A stretch of 64,000 nt of DNA. Source: Pontibacter sp. G13 (GTDB lineage Bacteria > Bacteroidota > Bacteroidia > J057). Below, piece after piece: positions 46,301 to 55,215 of the stretch. How positions within the stretch are numbered: position 1 is the first letter of the stretch; the number at the start of each line of letters is the position of its first letter. The notes below the pieces were generated by a model. That model did no database searches. It was not told where the DNA came from and saw only the letters and a list, made by a program, of their open reading frames with translations. The stretch is taken from NCBI RefSeq assembly GCF_031851795.1, contig NZ_CP134696.1, positions 3,616,501-3,680,500 on the forward strand, written 5' to 3'. The position numbers and the translations under genes were made by a program.

Positions 46301-46647
46301 TCGATGGTAATCTTGGTGCCAATATCCTCCTTCTTAATCCCGAGTCTCTTCTCGACTTGTAGTTCGACAGGAAGGCCGTGGGTATCCCAACCGCCTTTTC
46401 GTTTTACCTGAAAACCTTGGAGCGTTTTGTAGCGGCACACCAAATCTTTGATGGTCCGTGCAATCACATGGTGAATCCCTGGTTTTCCATTGGCGGAAGG
46501 AGGACCTTCGTAGAAGGTGAATGTTGGATTTCCTTCACGCTCAGAGACACTCTTTTCAAAAGTCTGCCCGTCCTCCCAAAACTTGAGGACTTGCTTGTCT
46601 ACTTCTGGGAGCGAGAGCTGTTTGTACTCGGGATAAGTATTGGACAT
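43363..46647 (-). CDS. ileS: Isoleucine-tRNA ligase (type 2-like)
   Basis: A 1,094-residue class Ia aminoacyl-tRNA synthetase that charges tRNA-Ile. The HIGH-type motif is PPSANGKPGIHHVIAR near residue 55, and the KMSKS motif is GRKMSKRYGN near 650. The editing (CP1) domain lies between them and the anticodon-binding domain after. The C terminus has no cysteine-rich zinc finger, and the length is near that of eukaryote-like type 2 enzymes, which are often less sensitive to mupirocin; that property is inference from type. It is the first gene of the ileS-dksA-lspA-lspA operon. Confidence 0.96.
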   Translation of the reverse strand: MSNTYPEYKQLSLPEVDKQVLKFWEDGQTFEKSVSEREGNPTFTFYEGPPSANGKPGIHHVIARTIKDLVCRYKTLQGFQVKRKGGWDTHGLPVELQVEKRLGIKKEDIGTKITIEEYNAACRKDVLMFKDLWDDLTRKMGYWVDLDNPYITFDNNYIESVWNLLQRLWDKDLLYKGFTIQPYSPAAGTGLSSHELNMPGTYREIKDTTVVAQFQIKDKPGEYFIAWTTTPWTLPSNTALAVGKQITYCKVKTFNPYTYEPITVYLAKDLMGKYFNLEDADRKLENYEPGDKHIPFEVLEEVKGADLVGMEYEQLMPYVTPEKPAFRVIHGDFVSTEDGTGIVHIAPTFGGDDFIVANQNDIPPLMVTDADGNKVPLVNKQGKFVAEVTDFADRYVKDYGQEEERSVDVDIAIKLKTENKAFKVEKYLHTYPHCWRTDRPVLYYPLDSWFVRTTSVKDKLIEHNNTINWKPASTGTGRFGNWLENLVDWNLSRSRFWGIPLPVWSSEDGKERVCIGSVEELKQAMSKSVAAGYMSQSEVDDLVENLDLHKPYVDRIKLVSESGQLMTRESDLIDVWFDSGSMPFAQWHYPFENQETFRESFPADFISEGVDQTRGWFFTLHAIAVMLEDSVAFKNVISTGLLQDKDGRKMSKRYGNVIDPFDTIAKYGADATRWYIIGNSMPWENLKFDINGVKEVQRKFFGTLHNTYNFFALYANLAGFKADSSVPVSERQELDQWITSVRSSLIKEVEQYMDDYEPTRAVRAIDQFVNELLSNWYVRLARRRFWDGDKAAFQTLFECLETVAILMSPFAPFYADRLYRDLMQGSGAESVHLARFPKVDDSLIDLNAEARMEMAQKITSLILSIRRKEKLKVRQPLEKAMVALLDPKKREALDRVKDLVAHEVNLKKIEYITEDNSILVKKVKPNFRTLGPKVGPMMKEIGPALAKFDQADIRNLETQGVVTLQLSDREFQLELSDVEIKSEDIPGWSVASDGDYTVALDVTLTDELRQEGIAREFVNRIQNLRKGKGFDVTDKIEVQISHDDAWVAAISNFKDYISAETLAEKLEVVNGGGLSAGDEFDIDGVKGMIQLTRI

Positions 46648-46781
46648 CTTATTGAGTTCCTATCTTCTTTCCGATTGGGCAGTCGCGTATTGGCAGATGC
46701 GCCGCCCAACCCAATGACTTGGACAGACTTTGCCCAAGTAAAATCGAGTGCGAATATACGAAATGCTTTCCGCTTTTTGAG

Positions 46782-46818
46782 GCCTTTGAATCGACCAATT
46801 CTCAAGGTCTTCAAAGGC
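46782..46818. other. Hairpin in the ileS/lipoprotein divergent region
   Basis: GCCTTTGAA (46782-46790) pairs with TTCAAAGGC (46810-46818), extended inside by GACC/GGTC after a 2-nt bulge. It has no T-run on either side. It lies about 135 bp upstream of ileS and 125 bp upstream of the lipoprotein gene; it may be a regulatory RNA structure or an operator. Confidence 0.4.
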
Positions 46819-46943
46819 GTCACCCAATTACGGTAAGGATTCACTTTCGGTTTTACCATGTTCATTCCCAAGCGTCATGAACACATCGCTTTCCATTTGA
46901 CTGTCATCGTAGAATCCTGCATTTTCAAGAAAAATCACATCCT

Positions 46944-47420
46944 ATGAATCGACTTCCCTTTTGGATAGGTTTGGTCCTTGTGCTTTCCTTCGTACAAGGA
47001 TGCGCAACCTCCAGCATGCTTCGCGGCCACAAATCAGTCATGCAAAATCTGGCTTACGGAGATCTATCTGCTCAAGAAAAATTCGATGGACTCGCCGAAG
47101 AACTGGTCAATGTACTGGATGAGGCTTTTGCCATGTCTGGACCCGTGAAATCCTATAAGTACGTCAACAAGTTTTCCTACCAAAACGAGCAAGAAATCAA
47201 TAAGCTCACAGCAGAGCTTCAGGGGTGGATCGATGACATGTCCGCTGCTGATCGGGTCAAACTCATCGCCAGATCGGCCAGCAAACCCTACTCTAGAAAG
47301 CTCATGATCCAAGTTCCCAAAATCCAGAAAGCAGTGGCGGAGAACAACTACAAGCTCGGGCCCATCGAGAAGGCATTCTTGCTGTACAAGCTCAAACGCC
47401 TCAAGAGCGGCAGAGTATAA
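46944..47420 (+). CDS. Hypothetical lipoprotein
   Basis: An unrecognised 158-residue protein with a clear lipoprotein signal (PFWIGLVLVLSFVQGC, Cys near residue 20). The mature part is almost wholly helical and rich in Lys, Glu and Ala, ending KAFLLYKLKRLKSGRV. No known domain is seen. It is divergent from ileS and converges with the PBP1A gene, sharing a terminator. Confidence 0.78.
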   Translation: MNRLPFWIGLVLVLSFVQGCATSSMLRGHKSVMQNLAYGDLSAQEKFDGLAEELVNVLDEAFAMSGPVKSYKYVNKFSYQNEQEINKLTAELQGWIDDMSAADRVKLIARSASKPYSRKLMIQVPKIQKAVAENNYKLGPIEKAFLLYKLKRLKSGRV

Positions 47421-47440
47421 GTGCTCCTTCCAACAACAGA

Positions 47441-47476
47441 AAAAGGCCCTCTGGATATACCAAGGGGCCTTTTTTG
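47441..47476. terminator. Bidirectional terminator between the lipoprotein and PBP1A genes
   Basis: AAAAGGCCC (47441-47449) pairs with GGGCCTTTT (from 47466) with an inner CTGG/CCA pairing, followed by TTTTTT on the plus strand; the A-run before it gives a T-run on the minus strand. Confidence 0.85.
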
Positions 47477-47492
47477 CAAGCAATCCGAAGGA

Positions 47493-49913
47493 TTAGCCTC
47501 CAAATATCTGTTGCCATTTAGACTTCTTCTTTTTCTTCTTCTTGCGGGTTTTTCTGCGCTGTTCTCGCTCTTCCTGACGGCGTTGACGATCCAGTTCCCG
47601 CTGAATTCTTCGCTCCTCCTGCTGAATACGCAATTCTTCCAGCCAGTCTTCGAATGAATTCTCCCGAGGCAAATCGAGCACATAATTTTCGCAGTCCATG
47701 GAATTCAAGGCTGATGCCCCTATCCGATGGAAGGATGAATTACGATATTTTGCATAGCTACGATTCTTGTAGAGATTTCCAATCCAAAGCGCAAAAATAG
47801 GCAAGGCAGTATTGGCTCCTTGTCCGAGACCAATGCTCCGGAATCGCACCTTTCGCTCTTCACCGCCTACCCATGCACCCGCAACTAATCGTGGCGTTAC
47901 TCCCATAAACCATCCATCTGATTGATTTTGGGTGGTCCCCGTTTTTCCGGCAATCTGGCCCGAAATATGGTATTTGGCCCGAATTCGACGGGCAGTTCCA
48001 CTATCCACGACGGATTGCATCATATGCACCATCATATCTGCCGTCATCTCATCCATGACCTCATGCCGCTTGGTCGTTTTGCTGAAATCCACGATCACAT
48101 TGCCGCGAGCATCCTCCACGCGAAGGACCAAGATCGGTTCGGCCCATTGCCCTCTACCCGGAAAAGCCGTGTAAGCTTGGACCATTTCTCTCAGGGAAAG
48201 TTCAGTAGTCCCCAAGACAATGGAGGGCTCTTCTGGCAGATCTTTTTCAAAGCCAAAATTCTGGGCAAATTGAACTGCGCGTTCCACTCCAACCGTATCA
48301 ATGACCTTTGCAGAAACCGTATTGACAGAATTGGTCAATCCTCCCTTCATGGAGTAATAGCCCTGATAATTTCCCCCAGAATTTCCGGGAGACCAATCAT
48401 CGTATTCTTCATATACCTCCTTGCGGTTAGCGATAAAGTCGCAAGGATTCAGCACTTCATATTCGAGCGCGGAGGCATAAATGAAGGGCTTGAAAGTGGA
48501 CCCCACCTGACGCTTCGAATTGACGTGGTCGTATTTGAAAATCTTGTGATTGATTCCCCCGACCCATGCTTTGACATAGCCAGTGATCGGGTCCATCGCA
48601 AAAAAGCCCGCATGCAGGAAGGATGCATAATGAATCAAAGAATCAAAAGGCGTCATGTTCCGATCCACTTCACCTTCCCACGTCCAGACTTTCATGTCCA
48701 CGGGGGTACTGAATGCCTCTTGAATTTCACTGTCGGATCGGCCAGCATTTTTCATGCGTCGATAGCGACTGGATTGCTTCATCGCCCGAACGATGCCATT
48801 ATCGGAGGTCTTCCAGAGTTCACGATTGGCCCAATGCTTGTCAAATTCCTTTTGGAGGGCTTTCATGTGCGTTTTCACTGAAAGCTCTGCATAGGACTGC
48901 ATACGTGTGTCGAGCGTGGTATAAATCTTCAGACCGTCGGTGTAGATATTGTAGGTCGTACCGTCGGATTTCGGGTTTTCTTGAAAATAATCTTTCAGGA
49001 AATCCGCCACTTCCTTTCGGTAGTAAGGCGCACGTCCATCATATTTACTGGCAGCCGTATAGACCAAATTCAGCGGTTTGGACTTCAATTCTTCGGCATC
49101 CTCCTTCTTCAAATAACCATTTTTGGCCATCAGATCCAGTACGACATTCCGGCGTCCCATGGCGCGTTCCGGATACAATCGAGGAGAATAGTAAGTATTC
49201 GCTTTGAGCATTCCCACCAAAACCGCAGCCTCATCGATGGTCAAGTCCTTGACTTCTTTGCTGAAATAGCGCTCAGCGGCGACATCTACCCCAAATACTT
49301 TCTCTCCGAAGGAAACGGTATTGAGGTACAAATTCAGCAACTCATCTTTGGAATAAACTCGCTCTAATCGTTTAGCAACAGTGATTTCCTTGATTTTGGC
49401 CACAGGCATGGTTAAAACAGAAAATCGCTCACGTGGGTATAGGTTTTTGGCCAATTGCTGGGTAATGGTACTCCCGCCACCAGCGGATTCATCTCCTAAC
49501 AAAATCGTCTTGAAGAAGACCCGAGCCATACTTCGATTATCGACCCCTTTGTGCTCATAAAATCGGGCATCCTCGGTTGCAACCAGCGCTTCCTGCAAAT
49601 ATTCAGGAATCTCATCCAATGGAACCTCATTTCGGTTTTCCCGATAGAACTTACCCATCAAGACACCGGTAGAAGTATAAACCTCTGATGCATTATGATT
49701 CCGGATATTGGCCAACTCCTGCTCAGTAGGGATCGGTCCAAAGGCTCCCCAACGAACGGAGGCATAGAGCAGAATTACCGAAAACAACCCCAAGGCAATT
49801 CCCCAAAGGGAGACCTTTAAGGCGCGCACTCCATTTTTTCGAGTCATGAGTTTCTTCCACAACTCCGAAAAGCGACCGGGTTCAAGGTTGGGAACATTAG
49901 GCTTGAATTCCAT
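47493..49913 (-). CDS. Class A penicillin-binding protein (PBP1A-like)
   Basis: An 806-residue bifunctional peptidoglycan synthase. After a cytoplasmic segment and one membrane helix (about residues 33-55) comes the GT51 transglycosylase with the catalytic EDARFYEHKGVD near residue 112 and GGSTITQQLAKNLYP. The transpeptidase has the active-site motif GSTFKPF near residue 471, SVN in TNSVNTVSAK near 530, and KTGTTQ near 656. The C terminus ends in an Arg/Glu-rich coiled helix and a run of seven lysines (KKKKKKKS). No PASTA or other accessory domain is seen. It is 200 bp downstream of recO on the same strand. Confidence 0.93.
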   Translation of the reverse strand: MEFKPNVPNLEPGRFSELWKKLMTRKNGVRALKVSLWGIALGLFSVILLYASVRWGAFGPIPTEQELANIRNHNASEVYTSTGVLMGKFYRENRNEVPLDEIPEYLQEALVATEDARFYEHKGVDNRSMARVFFKTILLGDESAGGGSTITQQLAKNLYPRERFSVLTMPVAKIKEITVAKRLERVYSKDELLNLYLNTVSFGEKVFGVDVAAERYFSKEVKDLTIDEAAVLVGMLKANTYYSPRLYPERAMGRRNVVLDLMAKNGYLKKEDAEELKSKPLNLVYTAASKYDGRAPYYRKEVADFLKDYFQENPKSDGTTYNIYTDGLKIYTTLDTRMQSYAELSVKTHMKALQKEFDKHWANRELWKTSDNGIVRAMKQSSRYRRMKNAGRSDSEIQEAFSTPVDMKVWTWEGEVDRNMTPFDSLIHYASFLHAGFFAMDPITGYVKAWVGGINHKIFKYDHVNSKRQVGSTFKPFIYASALEYEVLNPCDFIANRKEVYEEYDDWSPGNSGGNYQGYYSMKGGLTNSVNTVSAKVIDTVGVERAVQFAQNFGFEKDLPEEPSIVLGTTELSLREMVQAYTAFPGRGQWAEPILVLRVEDARGNVIVDFSKTTKRHEVMDEMTADMMVHMMQSVVDSGTARRIRAKYHISGQIAGKTGTTQNQSDGWFMGVTPRLVAGAWVGGEERKVRFRSIGLGQGANTALPIFALWIGNLYKNRSYAKYRNSSFHRIGASALNSMDCENYVLDLPRENSFEDWLEELRIQQEERRIQRELDRQRRQEEREQRRKTRKKKKKKKSKWQQIFGG

Positions 49914-50113
49914 GCGTTGCTTGCTTGATTTATCGTTGGTGGGTCAATTCAGCACCACGCATCAACGTCTGCACGATCCATTATCGTGTAGGTAGACGCG
50001 AAATGTAATGTTGGAAAAAGAGCAAGTCGAAAAAAGGCAGGTTGCAAGTAGAGATGTGAAGATAGGACAATGCCTACACAATCTCACAGGTCTGAGTCGA
50101 ATTTGATAGCGAA

Positions 50114-50848
50114 TCATCCATCCTGAAACAGCTCTGCAAATACCTTCATGGTCTGAGGATATTTGAATCCAGCCAGATGATATTGGTAATAATCAAAGAT
50201 TAACCGGATCAATTGGCGCTTGAGCAATCCCGGAAAAGTCAACTGCTGACAAGAATTGGGGTCAGGAAGCTCCGAGAGGTCCGTGTACATGAAACGGCGA
50301 AAAAGGGCGGCTACTGAATCTTCTTCAATTCCTTGCCAAAGGGTCCCTCCCTGAATGTCAAATCTCACCTTTCGGCTTCCTTCAGTCCGGTCATTGGGAT
50401 AAAAGCCCAAATATCGAGTATGCTGGATCAGGTAATACAGAAATATCTGAATAAGCCGCTGGTCCCTGCGATCCAGTGCCAGAATCACCTCCCTGAATCC
50501 CTCATAGAGTGGCAGATTGGGTCCCTCTTCCTGCACGGTATCCCCAAAAATTTCCACCAGTGTCAATCCAAGTGACATTTTGACGGGATGCGTCTGCACT
50601 TCGAAGAGCATCTCCGCCATTTGGGTTTCGGTAATTTTATGTAAGCCTCGGTTGGGACGTTCTCGATAGACAATCTGCACAATGGACAATGGCTGAAAAA
50701 AGCTATGGGTCTTGCGGCTTTTAGCTGTGCGAAATCCGGACAACAAAAAACTCTGCAACCCATATTCACGGGTGAATAGGGTCGTAATCAGATTTTGATC
50801 CTGATGCTTGATGGTCTTGAGTACAATCCCCTCCGTCTTGTGAATCAC
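50114..50848 (-). CDS. recO: DNA repair protein RecO
   Basis: A 244-residue protein that anneals single strands and helps load RecA at gaps (RecFOR pathway). The N-terminal OB fold is recognisable (KTEGIVLKTIKHQDQNLITTLFTREYGL, then FQPLSIVQIVYRER). The zinc-finger cysteines found in some RecO proteins are absent; only one Cys is present in the second half. The start is GTG at 50848 and overlaps the stop of the upstream gene (GTGA), so translation is coupled. Its position in a porZ-linked transcript is a conserved feature of Bacteroidota as far as I recall. Confidence 0.92.
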   Translation of the reverse strand: MIHKTEGIVLKTIKHQDQNLITTLFTREYGLQSFLLSGFRTAKSRKTHSFFQPLSIVQIVYRERPNRGLHKITETQMAEMLFEVQTHPVKMSLGLTLVEIFGDTVQEEGPNLPLYEGFREVILALDRRDQRLIQIFLYYLIQHTRYLGFYPNDRTEGSRKVRFDIQGGTLWQGIEEDSVAALFRRFMYTDLSELPDPNSCQQLTFPGLLKRQLIRLIFDYYQYHLAGFKYPQTMKVFAELFQDG

Positions 50849-51408
50849 ATCGCGTAGTTTACCGGTGAGGCCAAAGTCGCAGGACAGAATTCTAGTGCCA
50901 ATTCCAGTGAATGTTTCTCTTCTTCGAAAGCGGGCAAAAGCCTATCCACATCCGACTGAGATTGGATGATCTCCTTCTTCTGTGCCAATGGCGACATGGG
51001 ATTATCTGTAAATACGATCACCTCATCCGGAGCAAATTGGACCCTGGCCGCATGTACCATCGCGAAGGGATCGGCCAATTGAGGCGCATTTTCTCCTGCA
51101 ATCACTGGACCCAAAATCAACATCTGAATATGGGTGAGTTGTTGATCGATGCGCTCGGCGTGAAATTTCAGGCCGTCGGGGGTCATTTTGCAGAAATCTC
51201 GCTGATCGGCAGAAAATGCATTGTTGTACACCATGCATTCACTCAGCAACGAAGAAAGCCGCTTGGTGACAAATCTGGTGTCTCGGACAGTCCCACCAAA
51301 AGTGTCATGCAACAAAAGGACCTTGTCCTCAAATTTGAAATTGTGGACAAGGTCTTTGACAAATAATTGATCCCGAAGATTTACCTCGGAAAGAAATAGG
51401 AGTTTCAC
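50845..51408 (-). CDS. Hypothetical protein between porZ and recO
   Basis: An unrecognised 187-residue cytoplasmic protein with a GTG start at 51408. It opens with a beta-alpha-beta pattern (KLLFLSEVNLRD ... DKVLLLHDTFGG), continues with a hydrophobic strand IQMLILGPVIAGENAPQ and a second one DEVIVFTDNPMSPLAQ, which suggests an alpha/beta fold somewhat like amino-acid kinases, but no nucleotide-binding motif is complete. It lies 22 bp after porZ and overlaps recO by 4 bp, so it is translated with them. Confidence 0.75.
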   Translation of the reverse strand: MKLLFLSEVNLRDQLFVKDLVHNFKFEDKVLLLHDTFGGTVRDTRFVTKRLSSLLSECMVYNNAFSADQRDFCKMTPDGLKFHAERIDQQLTHIQMLILGPVIAGENAPQLADPFAMVHAARVQFAPDEVIVFTDNPMSPLAQKKEIIQSQSDVDRLLPAFEEEKHSLELALEFCPATLASPVNYAM

Positions 51409-51430
51409 TTAGCTATCGAGTTTTGAACTA

Positions 51431-53731
51431 TTAACGATCGATCACAACGAATTTTCCCAAACAGGGGTTTTCGCCATTCTCATCCGCCATCAGCACAAGA
51501 TACACACCAGATGCCACTTTTTGCCCATCAAGGTCACGGCCATTCCACACGGTGGTTCCTCCTTCAGCTTGAATTTCCCTCACGAGTCGACCAGATGCAG
51601 TAGTGATTCGCACCATTGAACCCGCAGCCGAACCTTGGATGACCACATCATTTTCGGAATCGGTGAAGTACGGATTTGGATACACCAGCACCTCGTCGCA
51701 CACAGCCGAGCCAGTAGTTGCATCTCCTTGATAGCTCACGACCCCTTTGGAGGTGGCAAAGAAAACTTCCCCAGTCGCACCGTTGATTTCAATATCGACA
51801 ACCGTTTCGTCTGGCAGGGGGCTGTTCTGGGTAGTGAAATGCTTGATGACATCGTCGCCAGTCGGAGAGACCAAATACGCGCCTTCATCCGTCCCCAGCC
51901 ATTTGCGGTTTCCACCATCTACTGCTATCGAGAAAATGGAAGCATTCTTGAGGAGTTCTCTTTGTTCGTAGACCGGAGGTGCTGCATCTACAATCCGACC
52001 TTGGGAGATTGAGCCCAAATCATAGTAGACGCCTACTCCTTGGCCCGTACCGACCCAGATGAATCCATCGAGATCTTTGGCAAAGCAGAATACATCATTG
52101 GTCTCCAACCCGCCATTATTCAAGCCACTCCGCAATCGCACCAAACGGCCATCATCCAAAATATCGGGAGTTCCGTTGTCGGTGTATACCATCAATCCAT
52201 TCTCATGCTCGATCATCCACTTGTTGCCAAAGTCGTCCACCAACAAATCCACGACCCGGATACCCGGTGAGATCACAGCATCTGGTACATAGACCCATTC
52301 TCCATCAGGAGTAATGGCCGAAAGTGAATGATTGGACACAGCTACAGTCAGCCAGATATTTCCTTGACGGTCAAAATCAATCCCCGATACGCGGCTAATC
52401 CCAAAGGATTCTGGATCGCAAACACTCACTACAGGCATCCCTGAATTGGAACAGTTGTAATAGGATTCCAATGCTCCATCGGACATGATGCCCATTCCTT
52501 CAGAGAAAGATCCCACATAGGTTTTGCCATCTGTAGGGTTGTAAATGGCCCGGACAAAAGAGGTGGTGAAATCCTCCGGCATTCGATCATTTCCCGCATT
52601 CAGGTTTTCCCAAATTCCTTTTTCGAAATTCTGGTAGTACAATCCCCCTCCTGTCGGAACGGGAGCATACAATTGATCATATCCTCTCGGAGCGATGTAG
52701 ATATCCTTGTCGCTTACCGCAAGGCGGATAGCGTCATTGTTTTGTGGACCATTGGGTATGAGCGAGGTATTCTCCCAATCCTTGAACTGGATGATCCCTC
52801 GGAAGATCGTGGAATAGTAGAATTCAGCATCTCCTGCTACCCAGATGTGTTCGACATTGGCTTGGAGAGACAGACGGTACAGGATGTTTTGGCGATTGAG
52901 GATCGCCAAATTAATGCCTTGACTTACCGCTACCGCATCTGGCATCACGCTCAGATTGGTCCAAAAGTCTCCCTCAATCTTGGGTTCTGGAATCCATTCT
53001 TCGCCTTGGTATTTGTAAAGTCCCTGATCGGTCAAGAGGTACAACGCATTGGCATTTCCGCCGATTTCCATGACATCGAGTTCCGCAGGGAGGCTATCCG
53101 CTTCGATGGCATCGGACCAATTACTGGGATCTTTGAGGTTGGGCGTATTGAGCGGCACACTGTACATTCCTGCGGATTCCACCAAGAGCCAAAGACGGTT
53201 CTGATAGGTGGTTACATCCGTAATCGGCAGACGGCTCGGGTTATTTCCAATCTGGATCACATCAGTAATCGGAAGCCCGCTTTCCATATCATACACCACC
53301 AATCCGAAATCAGTCGCTACATAGAGCGTGTCTCCGGAAGAGGCGAAGGCATTGATGGATTTATTGAGGTAGACAGTGTTCTGGAAGATCTGGGTATAAG
53401 TGCCAATGTTGTCCAGCGAGGTAAAGTGGTCGATCCGTCCATCTGAATACCCGATGAATATCCGTCCAGTGATCCGGTCATGATAAATGGTATTCGCTCC
53501 AACACCGCTCAATCCATCGACAGTCGAATAGGTGTATTGCTCACCATTGATCCGGTCATAGGTAACCAGACCTCCTGTCGTCAAGGTATAAATCCAACCG
53601 TTCTTCTCGGTGGACTCAATAGCGCGGTTGTGGGAAAAATGGGACCTCCATTCGCCCAAGACAAGATTCTGAGCCTGAATGGAAAAGGAAAAGCTTGCCA
53701 GCAGCAACAAGAGGACGATCGTATGTCGCAT
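51431..53731 (-). CDS. porZ: PorZ-like beta-propeller T9SS protein
   Basis: A 766-residue secreted protein. The signal peptide (TIVLLLLLASFSFSIQAQ) is followed by two beta-propeller domains with two-component-regulator type blades (GWIYTLTTGGLVTYDRINGEQYTY, FIWVGTGQGVGVYYDLGS, KWLGTDEGAYLVSPTGDD). A C-terminal T9SS-like domain (VLVYPNPYFTDSENDVVIQGSA ... GRLVREIQAEGG ... GVYLVLMADENG) ends FVVIDR. PorZ works with PorU at the cell surface in processing and anchoring T9SS cargo. The ATG at 53731 is used; the longer frame to 53758 would overlap the predicted -7 box. It heads the porZ-unknown-recO transcript. Confidence 0.88.
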   Translation of the reverse strand: MRHTIVLLLLLASFSFSIQAQNLVLGEWRSHFSHNRAIESTEKNGWIYTLTTGGLVTYDRINGEQYTYSTVDGLSGVGANTIYHDRITGRIFIGYSDGRIDHFTSLDNIGTYTQIFQNTVYLNKSINAFASSGDTLYVATDFGLVVYDMESGLPITDVIQIGNNPSRLPITDVTTYQNRLWLLVESAGMYSVPLNTPNLKDPSNWSDAIEADSLPAELDVMEIGGNANALYLLTDQGLYKYQGEEWIPEPKIEGDFWTNLSVMPDAVAVSQGINLAILNRQNILYRLSLQANVEHIWVAGDAEFYYSTIFRGIIQFKDWENTSLIPNGPQNNDAIRLAVSDKDIYIAPRGYDQLYAPVPTGGGLYYQNFEKGIWENLNAGNDRMPEDFTTSFVRAIYNPTDGKTYVGSFSEGMGIMSDGALESYYNCSNSGMPVVSVCDPESFGISRVSGIDFDRQGNIWLTVAVSNHSLSAITPDGEWVYVPDAVISPGIRVVDLLVDDFGNKWMIEHENGLMVYTDNGTPDILDDGRLVRLRSGLNNGGLETNDVFCFAKDLDGFIWVGTGQGVGVYYDLGSISQGRIVDAAPPVYEQRELLKNASIFSIAVDGGNRKWLGTDEGAYLVSPTGDDVIKHFTTQNSPLPDETVVDIEINGATGEVFFATSKGVVSYQGDATTGSAVCDEVLVYPNPYFTDSENDVVIQGSAAGSMVRITTASGRLVREIQAEGGTTVWNGRDLDGQKVASGVYLVLMADENGENPCLGKFVVIDR

Positions 53732-53755
53732 AATGTTCAAGGGATAGTACTGACA

Positions 53756-53763
53756 CAAACATA
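53756..53763 (-). promoter_or_regulatory. -7 box of the porZ promoter
   Basis: On the minus strand TATGTTTG matches TAnnTTTG exactly, 25 bp upstream of the ATG at 53731. No TTG is found at the expected -33 spacing, so the assignment is partial. Confidence 0.4.
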
Positions 53764-53939
53764 CACAATGGCGAGCAGGGATGACAGTCGGAAAATTTGG
53801 GATGAATCATCAGGTACACTCAGAGGCTCGATTATTGTAGTAAATTGCAGGATAATCATATCATCGCCTGCTAGTCAACTTTCCGCAATGAGAACCATAT
53901 TGTTGTACAATGTTCCATTGCCCTAACATACGCAACTGT

Positions 53940-55133
53940 ATGAATTACAACGAAGAATCCCTTTTCCTGCACAAACGCCTCGGTGGCAAGATCTCGATCA
54001 TGCCCAAGCTCAATGTGCAGAACAAAGACGACCTTTCTGTGATGTATTCCCCCGGCGTAGCTGAACCTTGCAAGGAAATCGCCAAACATCCTGAAACCGT
54101 CTGGGACTACACCATCAAGCGCAACACGGTCGCCATCGTCTCAGATGGATCTGCAGTCCTTGGACTCGGAAATCTAGGTGCTCATGCATCCATCCCTGTG
54201 ATGGAAGGAAAGGCACTCCTGTTCAAGAAATTCGCAGATATCGATGCCTTCCCCATCTGTCTCGACACCCAAGACACCGAAGAGATCATCGAAACTGTCC
54301 GCAGAATCGCTCCAGTTTTTGGCGGGATCAATCTGGAAGATATCTCGGCACCAAGAAGCTTCGAAATCGAAGAAAGACTTCAAGACCTCGGAATCCCTGT
54401 TTTTCACGACGACCAACATGGCACCGCCATCGTAGTGTTGGCAGCCCTGATCAATGCTTGTAAGCTCACTGGCAAGCGATTGTTTGATCTGCGCGTAGTC
54501 ATCAACGGCGCTGGAGCTGCTGGAATCGCCATCGCTCGTCTCCTTAGATGTGCGGGCTTTGATGCTTCCTCCTGTATCTCCGTCAAGGAAGTCGTCATCT
54601 GCGACAGCAAGGGAATCATCCACAAGGACCGGGAAAACCTCAATCCTGCCAAACAGGAAATTCTGGCCTATTCCAATCCCCGCAACATCAAAGGCAGCTT
54701 GAAAGATGCCTTGGTAGATGCAGATGTATTCATCGGTGTGAGTGTCGGAGGTATCCTAAATCAGGAAGACATCAAAACTATGGCACCTGATCCGATCATC
54801 TTCCCATTGGCCAATCCTGACCCAGAGATCATGCCTGAGGATGCCTACGCAGGGGGAGCCGCTGTCGTAGGAACCGGAAGAAGCGACCTGCCCAACCAAG
54901 TCAATAATGTACTCGGATTCCCCGGTATTTTCCGCGGAGCATTGGATGCAAGAGCAACCAAGATCACCGCAGACATGAAATTGGCCGCTGCACACGCCAT
55001 TGCCGAATGTGTCAGCAATCCTACCCGAGAAGAGATCATTCCTTCTACCCTCAATCAAGGCGTAGCATTTGCCGTTGCTCAGGCTGTCAAGAAAGCTGCC
55101 ATGAGAGAAAAGGAATATGCTGCCATCAAATAA
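53940..55133 (+). CDS. NAD(P)-dependent malic enzyme
   Basis: A 397-residue enzyme that decarboxylates malate oxidatively to pyruvate. The malic N-terminal domain shows [18 protein letters not shown] and the metal/substrate region [17 protein letters not shown] with [14 protein letters not shown]; the NAD-binding domain has [15 protein letters not shown] near residue 190. Only the malic part is present; the phosphotransacetylase-like C-terminal half found in the long (about 760-residue) bacterial form is absent. ATG at 53940 is chosen over one 10 codons upstream because [13 protein letters not shown] fits the family opening. Cofactor preference is not decided. Confidence 0.92.
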   Translation: MNYNEESLFLHKRLGGKISIMPKLNVQNKDDLSVMYSPGVAEPCKEIAKHPETVWDYTIKRNTVAIVSDGSAVLGLGNLGAHASIPVMEGKALLFKKFADIDAFPICLDTQDTEEIIETVRRIAPVFGGINLEDISAPRSFEIEERLQDLGIPVFHDDQHGTAIVVLAALINACKLTGKRLFDLRVVINGAGAAGIAIARLLRCAGFDASSCISVKEVVICDSKGIIHKDRENLNPAKQEILAYSNPRNIKGSLKDALVDADVFIGVSVGGILNQEDIKTMAPDPIIFPLANPDPEIMPEDAYAGGAAVVGTGRSDLPNQVNNVLGFPGIFRGALDARATKITADMKLAAAHAIAECVSNPTREEIIPSTLNQGVAFAVAQAVKKAAMREKEYAAIK

Positions 55134-55163
55134 GAATTTTCATCGCCTCTGAAAATGTATTTC

Positions 55164-55200
55164 TGGACCGTCTTCCCCTTGGAGGCGGTCCAATTTTTTT
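55164..55200 (+). terminator. Terminator after the malic enzyme gene
   Basis: TGGACCG (55164-55170) and CGGTCCA (55186-55192) pair with further partial pairing inside, followed by ATTTTTTT. Confidence 0.8.
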
Positions 55201-55215
55201 GCGCATGGTGGATTT

